From positions 1 to 44,813 of the forward strand of contig NW_025955287.1 of assembly GCF_022376445.1 (NCBI RefSeq): a DNA stretch of 44,813 nucleotides, in the 5' to 3' direction. Made by a program: the position numbers and the translations under genes. The stretch comes from Fomitopsis serialis. Lineage: Eukaryota > Basidiomycota > Agaricomycetes > Polyporales > Fomitopsidaceae. This document shows, in pieces, positions 39,994 through 44,813 of the stretch (the first letter of the stretch is position 1; each line of letters opens with the position of its first letter). The notes beneath the pieces were generated by a model, which ran no database searches, was not told the DNA's origin, and saw nothing but the letters and a program-made list of their open reading frames with translations.

Positions 39994-41319
39994 ATGAGCA
40001 CTGATGCCTTTCACAGCCCTGAAGATCCTGCAAATTGGCGAATAGAAGATATGGCCTCTCAAGTTATGTCCCTTAACGGTGCTGGCCGGCCCAACTCAAA
40101 GCGTGCAACATGGGTAGCATATTACAGATTAACGCGCAAGCACAACTTCCCCACAGGGTTAGATGTCGTCTTCTGGCCCTGCAGTGAGTAACCCGTTATC
40201 AAAGGAGGGACGAGCATGCTGATTCTATTTCATAGCCTGGGGTTTAATCATGAGTGCTTACGCTCTGCGGCTGTCTCCCCGGTCACTTGCGATTCAGCTC
40301 GCTGCGTACTTTGTTGGTGCGACACTTCGACATAGTGCCGCCTGTATCTGGAACGACATGTGCGACATTGAGATTGACCGGAAAGTTGGTGTGTGCCACG
40401 TCTTCAAGTTGATCGTCCGTGGTTGTCAAATCTCATCCGTACATTTATGTCTTCGCAGGTAGGACGAAAGGTCGCCCATTGGCCGCGGGAGAAGCATCGC
40501 TTGGCGGTGCGGCCATTTTACTCGCCGCCCATTTCATCGCGTGTCTCGTCATTCTCTCGTATGCCGGAGACGCAGCGTGAGTATGCACGCACCGTTCCGA
40601 AAACACTCTAACCCTCTTGACAGTTTCAAGTGGGGGCTGTTCTGCCTCTGTTTTCTGGATCCCCTGTACCCTCTCATGAAGCGATGGACTGATTGGCCTC
40701 AGCTCTGGCTCGGTATGCACATTGCAGGCTCATCTGTGCAAGAACTAACATGGCGCTTGTAGGATTCGCCATGACGTGGGGCTTACCTGTTTCATGGGTG
40801 TCAAATTTCGGCGAGATGAACTGGTATATCGTACCTGTTCTACTCGGAGGCGGTGTCTGGTAAGGCAAATAATTTGTCCATATGAGATCTCTGCTACACC
40901 GTTGAACAGCTGGACCATCCACTATGACACTATCTACGCTTGTCAAGATCGTCGCGACGACATCAAAGCCGGTGTTCGGTCTACCGCAGTCCTGTTCGGA
41001 GATTGGACCCGCCTCATCCTCGCTTGCTTCTCCGCTTGCTTCGTTATATGCCTCGCATTGGCTGGCGGCATCAATCATCAAGGCCCGCTCTTCTTCATCA
41101 CTGTGGCAGGTACCGCATTCCACCTGGCTTGGCAACTTATTGTCGTCGACCTGGACGATAGCTCCGATTGTCACAGAATCTTCAAGGTAAGTAGCGTATC
41201 ATGTTGGCGCTCAGAGCCCGAGAGTTGATATGTCCCATGTTTCCTAGGCAAATGGCCAACTCGGTCTTCTCCTTTTTGCTGGGATGCTATGCGACTATGC
41301 CATTGGTACTACGAGATAG
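39994..41319 (+). CDS. UbiA-family aromatic prenyltransferase
   Basis: Seven exons join in frame: 39994-40183, 40236-40388, 40459-40576, 40624-40712, 40763-40859, 40910-41186 and 41248-41319, about 331 residues. It is an integral membrane enzyme that moves a prenyl group from a diphosphate onto an aromatic acceptor. The first Asp-rich motif is NDMCDIEID (103-111), followed by GRTKGRPLAAGEAS. The second is DTIYACQDRRDD (222-233), followed by GVRSTAVLFG. Hydrophobic helices fill the rest. It is closest in layout to 4-hydroxybenzoate polyprenyltransferases (COQ2), but the N-terminus (MSTDAFHSPEDPANWRIED) is acidic and lacks a mitochondrial presequence. A secondary-metabolite paralogue is therefore at least as likely. 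No biosynthetic cluster partner lies nearby. An upstream exon with a targeting peptide cannot be excluded. Confidence 0.85.
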
Positions 41320-42121
41320 AAAGGCATAATTATTTGATCGAGTGTGGAGCATGCAACATTATCATATACCCTTGTTTTCCGAGAACATCCGTATCTTTCA
41401 TGTGGGCCGTCGAGTTCCGTTCCTCGTTCATTTTGTCCTTTCCTACCTCACTTTGTATGACAGCTAAGTAGTTGCAGAACATTAGGCGCAGACGAACGCG
41501 CGCGACATACGATGACAAATAAGCGCCACGCCACAGTTGACGTCGGTTCATCCACTTCTGCCGCACCATCATGTTTTTGCGGCTTCACGGTCGTCTGCAC
41601 TAGAGCACCTGTACCGAGCAGTAGCGACGCGGTCACGTTCCTCGGACACCGTATTAATGTGTTTTACATCGAGAGTAGTAACAATGCATAATGCCTCCCC
41701 TACACGACTGCTTGCAGTCAGCTACAATGGACGAGTCCGACAGACGTCGTAGACCTGGGTGTAGGGGGCAGATACACGTTCAATTGTCTGCGGGCACTGG
41801 CCGGTACTCCTGCAAGGCGTCCACGGGATCGTGTTTACTGAGTCGCAAGACATGCCTCTCATGACGGCTGCTGCAGGGACAATCGATGCAACGCAAAAAC
41901 ATGGTGGTGCGAGGTGTGGTGAGGTCGTAAGTCTGGCGAAGCGCGAGGAACGAGCGCTTCGACAGAGTGTTGTCTATGAGCGCGGGATAGTGAGCGCCCG
42001 AACTGCTTTTGTCTCGCGGTCACTACACGCTGGCTGCTAGTACCTCGCTCGTCTCTCGAAAAACCTAGATCTCAGCCTAGCTATACTATCTATCACTAAG
42101 CGACTACCCTAGTACCCACAC
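41320..42121. other. intergenic and leader of the gag-RT element
   Basis: No gene was recognised. The right part probably belongs to the 5' region of the retroelement whose gag starts at 42122, but its terminal repeat could not be defined because the partner would lie outside the window. Confidence 0.45.
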
Positions 42122-43996
42122 ATGGATAATCAAGGAGACGAAAACCGACCACGAGTCGCAGATCCTTCAGGCGAGGTATGCCCGAACTACGCAGGCCCCG
42201 CTTACGCCCCATTCAGGCAGATGCTCGTCGAGCGAGGGATGACAGTGGAAGACGCGACCCAGGCTTTGAAAGACGGTTGGCAAGCCGAGTACAACCAAAG
42301 GTTGGAAGCCTGGCAAACCCAGGTACAAGCCGACATAGCCGCCGCCGAGGCACAGCACCAGCGCATGCAAGAAGAGGCTGCTCGGAATCTAGCTGCAGAG
42401 CAACAGGTCCGAGAAGAGGAGCGGCGCGCCATGGACAAGAAGAAACCCAAGCTCGCGCGGATAATCTCGAGCCAGCCGCCGCCAGACACGATACGAGACC
42501 GCATCTCGGAGTACGCAAGAGACAAGTTGGCCAAGCTAGGGTACGTGGAGTTAGACTACTTCACGGCCAAAGCGAAGTCAGAGGCGTCGACATACTCGAA
42601 GACGGTCGCGGACGACGCGATGCTGATGATGAGAGGCGAGGGCTCGAACCTTTACAACTTCGTCCCGCAGCCGCAGGCAGAGCGCAGAAAGTCCGCGCAG
42701 ACGCAGACCTACCGTTCGCGGAGTTCTTACTCACCTGGCAGGGTTTCCTGGCAGAGCTCGAGACCCTCCCGCTCTGGCCGCGGGAGCACATCGACCAGTA
42801 CCAAGATTTCCTCGTAGCCATTGTGGGCCACGTGGACAACCAGGAGGCAGTTGGACAGGCCGCGCTCATGCTCTACGTCGACTCGGTCCGTCACGAGTGG
42901 CACAGGAAAGTCCTTGCGAAAGACATGGACGACACGCTCTTCAACATCTCCAAGTTCAACCACAATCTCTACAACTCGTGCAGGAGGACGGTCGAAAGTA
43001 AGAGGCACAGGGAGGCAGTCGAGTCGGTGCGTATCCGTCATGCCGCGGTCGACAGCAGTCGCTAACAAATGTTATTCTCCATCTCCATCTCCCCTCCTCC
43101 TTCCCCTACTGCATCTCACATGCAACTACACGCGCGCGTGGCCTGAAACGGCAACTCCCACGCGGCGTACACATCATTCTCGTAAACCGGCGTGGTTGCA
43201 CAATCCTCTGACCGGCGTGGTCACGAAATTACGACCGGCGTGGTCGATGACCTTGCGCACCGGCGTGGTCGCATGCGTCTATGCAATACGGGCCGGCGTG
43301 GTCGCGGTATGTGCAAATTACGGACCGGCGTGGTCGCGTTTTGTCTCGGGACCGGCGTGGTCTCCGAATCTGTCGACCGGCGTGGTCTGACTGCAACCTG
43401 ACCGGCGTGGTCATCCCTACCCCCTCCCCTGTACTGCCATTCGGCGCCCATCCCTCCGCCCATATAGCTCGAGAGGCTCAACGAGCAGATGCGAGACAAC
43501 ATGCGAGGCCGAGACACGCGCTCGCAGGCGTCTGCAGCACGAGCGCGTCGATCGCAGTCCCCGGTGGAGCGGCGGAGCAAGGGCGACGGGCAGAACCAGC
43601 GATCCCAGAAGAAGTCGGGCCCGACAAGCTACGGGCAGACAAGGGATTCGTCGGCGAGAGGGTACAAGGACAGCGAGAAAGCGTCCGAGCGCACAAAGCC
43701 CGGTTTTTCCCCACGGCGCAGGTCGCTCGGGCGGCGAGACTTGCGCCGTCTGCCTCGGTCGCCACCCCAGGACCGAGGTGGGCAAGTGCCGTTCCGTCAC
43801 GCTATGGTCAGGCAAGAAAGCGATATGCCGAAGGAACTCCTCCGGACAGATCGTCAGTACCGACGGAACCACGATCTGCCTCGACTGGCAACGCCCTTCT
43901 GGCTGCTCCACCACCAGCGCCCGACACGTCCACAAGTGTTCGGGTTGTGGACTCTACGACCATGGAGCCAGCACATGCCCTTTGGCAGAGACGTTT
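42122..43996 (+). pseudogene. gag-like gene with zinc knuckle, frameshifted
   Basis: Exon 1 is 42122-43026, then a 441-base intron (43027-43467, GTGCGT...TATAG), then an exon from 43468. The first part (MDNQGDENRPRVADPSGEV, EEERRAMDKKKPKLARII, SEYARDKLAKLGYVELDYFT) is charged and helical. Near 42690 the frame must shift by one base to continue with DLPFAEFLLTWQGFLAEL and HVDNQEAVGQAALMLYVDS, a capsid-like helical segment. After the intron (LERLNEQMRDNMRGRD) a basic Ser/Arg-rich stretch follows. Another shift near 43700 leads to the Cys-rich end: TCAVCLGRH, LDWQRPSGC, HKCSGCGLYDHGASTCP. The order of segments agrees with full-length gags of this type, so the breaks look like decay. Confidence 0.7.
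43186..43412. repeat. array of nine ACCGGCGTGGTC 12-mers in the gag intron
   Basis: Copies start at 43186 (last base T), 43211, 43234, 43259, 43292 (first base G), 43324, 43351, 43376 and 43401. Start-to-start distances are 25, 23, 25, 33, 32, 27, 25 and 25. The spacers of 11-21 bases are all different. The array sits wholly inside the gag intron, in a segment otherwise unlike the coding flanks. Confidence 0.95.
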
Positions 43997-43999
43997 TGA

Positions 44000-44813
44000 G
44001 CCGCTCACGCCGTACATCACAGACGCATGGGAACGGGCCTATCATCGTCCGGACTTCGTAGTAAATATCCTTCTCTCGTACATTCTTTGCGCTTCGGCTT
44101 CGACATTGGCATCCCACGTATTGTACATACACATACACCTCCAAACAGCAAGTCGGTCGAGCACCACGCAGTCGAGTTCCGACGGGCCATCGACACTGAG
44201 CGACAGAAAGGGCGCATGCTGGGCCCTTTCACCAGACGAGCCCTCGAAGCGATCATCGGTCCTTCCAAACTTCCCCCTTGTCCATCATCCCGAAGCCACA
44301 CAAGCCCGGAGCCTTTCGCCTCGTCCAAGACTTCTCGTTTCCACGCTCCTTATCTTACGAATACACCTCCATTAATCATTCACTGTGCGCCGACGACTTC
44401 CCGTGCACATGGGGTACGTTCACCGCCTTCAGCCTCCTGTGCTACCGATTACCCCCAGGCTCGCAAGCAGCAGTCCGCGACGTGGCAGAGGCATACCGCA
44501 CGATCCCATTGCATCCCTCGCAGTGGCCCGGAACAGTTGTTCGGGTCTCAGAAGGTGACGATTACCTCGCCGACACCAACGCCGCATTCGGGGCTGCTCC
44601 CAATGGCGGCACGTATGGCGGCATGGCTGATGCAGGAGCGGACATCATGCGATCCCGTGGACTCGGGCCAATCACGAAGTGGGTCGATGACCACGTATTC
44701 TTTCGCATCCTGTTGGGTCTCTGGCTGCATACAACGCTGATCGATGGAGATGGCAGAAGCAGGTCCAGTTCCACGGCGGGGAGCACCGGGAACGGGGTCG
44801 CATCTGGTATGGA
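44000..44813 (+). pseudogene. reverse transcriptase, partial and frameshifted
   Basis: Three frames must be combined: TPYITDAWERAY (from about 44005), then YPSLVHSLRFGFDIGIP and MLGPFTRRALEAIIG, and from about 44263 the polymerase core. The core reads IIPKPHKPGAFRLVQDFSFP, the catalytic Asp block VRDVAEAYRTIPLHPSQWPG, GAAPNGGTYGGMADAGADI and the active-site pair WVDDHVFF. A one-base loss near 44262 explains the last change. The gene continues past the window end. RNase H and any recombinase would be downstream. Confidence 0.75.

Larger units (their letters stand above)
42122..44813 (+). mobile_element. degenerate gag-RT retroelement, right end outside window
   Basis: A gag-like gene with a Cys-rich knuckle is followed by a reverse transcriptase. 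The arrangement and the RT style (WVDDHVFF in place of the usual Y-x-DD) are like elements common in Agaricomycetes that I associate with tyrosine-recombinase (DIRS/Ngaro-type) retrotransposons. The recombinase itself would lie beyond 44813, so the order is tentative. At least four frame changes across 2.7 kb show a decayed copy. Confidence 0.65.

Noticed and set aside
43186..43412. CRISPR-like appearance of regularly spaced repeats
   Set aside because: The repeat is only 12 bases, the spacers are 11-21 bases, the context is a fungal gag intron, and there are no cas-type genes.

Overview
The window is nuclear DNA of a filamentous basidiomycete, most likely an Agaricomycete. Genes are split by many short introns (about 45-70 bases, GT-AG). 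The mobile elements are of types typical of mushroom-forming fungi: a Plavaka-like transposase, an LTR element, and a gag/RT element with a C-rich knuckle. No tRNA, rRNA, CRISPR array or bacterial-type operon was recognised. All gene models were built by eye from reading frames, splice signals and family resemblance.

Left part (1-12.2 kb) is ordinary host sequence. It holds the 3' end of an unrecognised gene, the alpha subunit of F-actin capping protein (CAP1), a SAP-domain protein, a coiled-coil protein resembling SIKE/FGFR1OP2 (a STRIPAK accessory subunit), a TIGR04076-like small protein, a gene in which a SET domain is fused in frame to the tRNA deaminase subunit Tad3/ADAT3, and a PHD-finger protein with four copies of a short acidic/aromatic repeat.

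Middle part (12.2-31.2 kb) is an accessory island. Strand-asymmetric GC-rich low-complexity blocks lie at 13.2-16.7 kb (pyrimidine then purine) and 28.9-30.1 kb (purine). They carry dispersed copies of a roughly 55-base repeat with a palindromic core, in opposite orientations on the two sides. Between them is a RecQ-type DNA helicase gene (17214-28350, minus strand). It is cut between its Walker A motif and its DEAH box by an 8.65-kb LTR retroelement (19087-27741) with 508/502-base LTRs and a clear 5-base target duplication (TAGAA). The element shows no gag, protease, reverse transcriptase or integrase. It holds instead one nearly continuous reading frame of about 2,350 codons, with one apparent frameshift, made of about 15 degenerate Ser/Pro-rich repeats around a core like GLQ-D/G-EYRAVWNVRAPG. 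A further copy of that repeat sits outside the element at 15.6-16.2 kb.

Right part (31.2-44.8 kb) starts with a divergent pair: a ten-exon gene of the basidiomycete DUF6698 type (minus) and a ten-exon Plavaka-like transposase (plus) with two frameshifts. These are followed by an intact UbiA-family prenyltransferase, and then by a frameshifted gag/RT retroelement that runs off the window end. The gag intron of that element holds nine copies of the 12-mer ACCGGCGTGGTC spaced about 23-33 bases apart.

The most unusual items are the LTR element with its giant repeat ORF, the SET-Tad3 fusion, the 12-mer array in the gag intron, and the inverted low-complexity arrays flanking the helicase.
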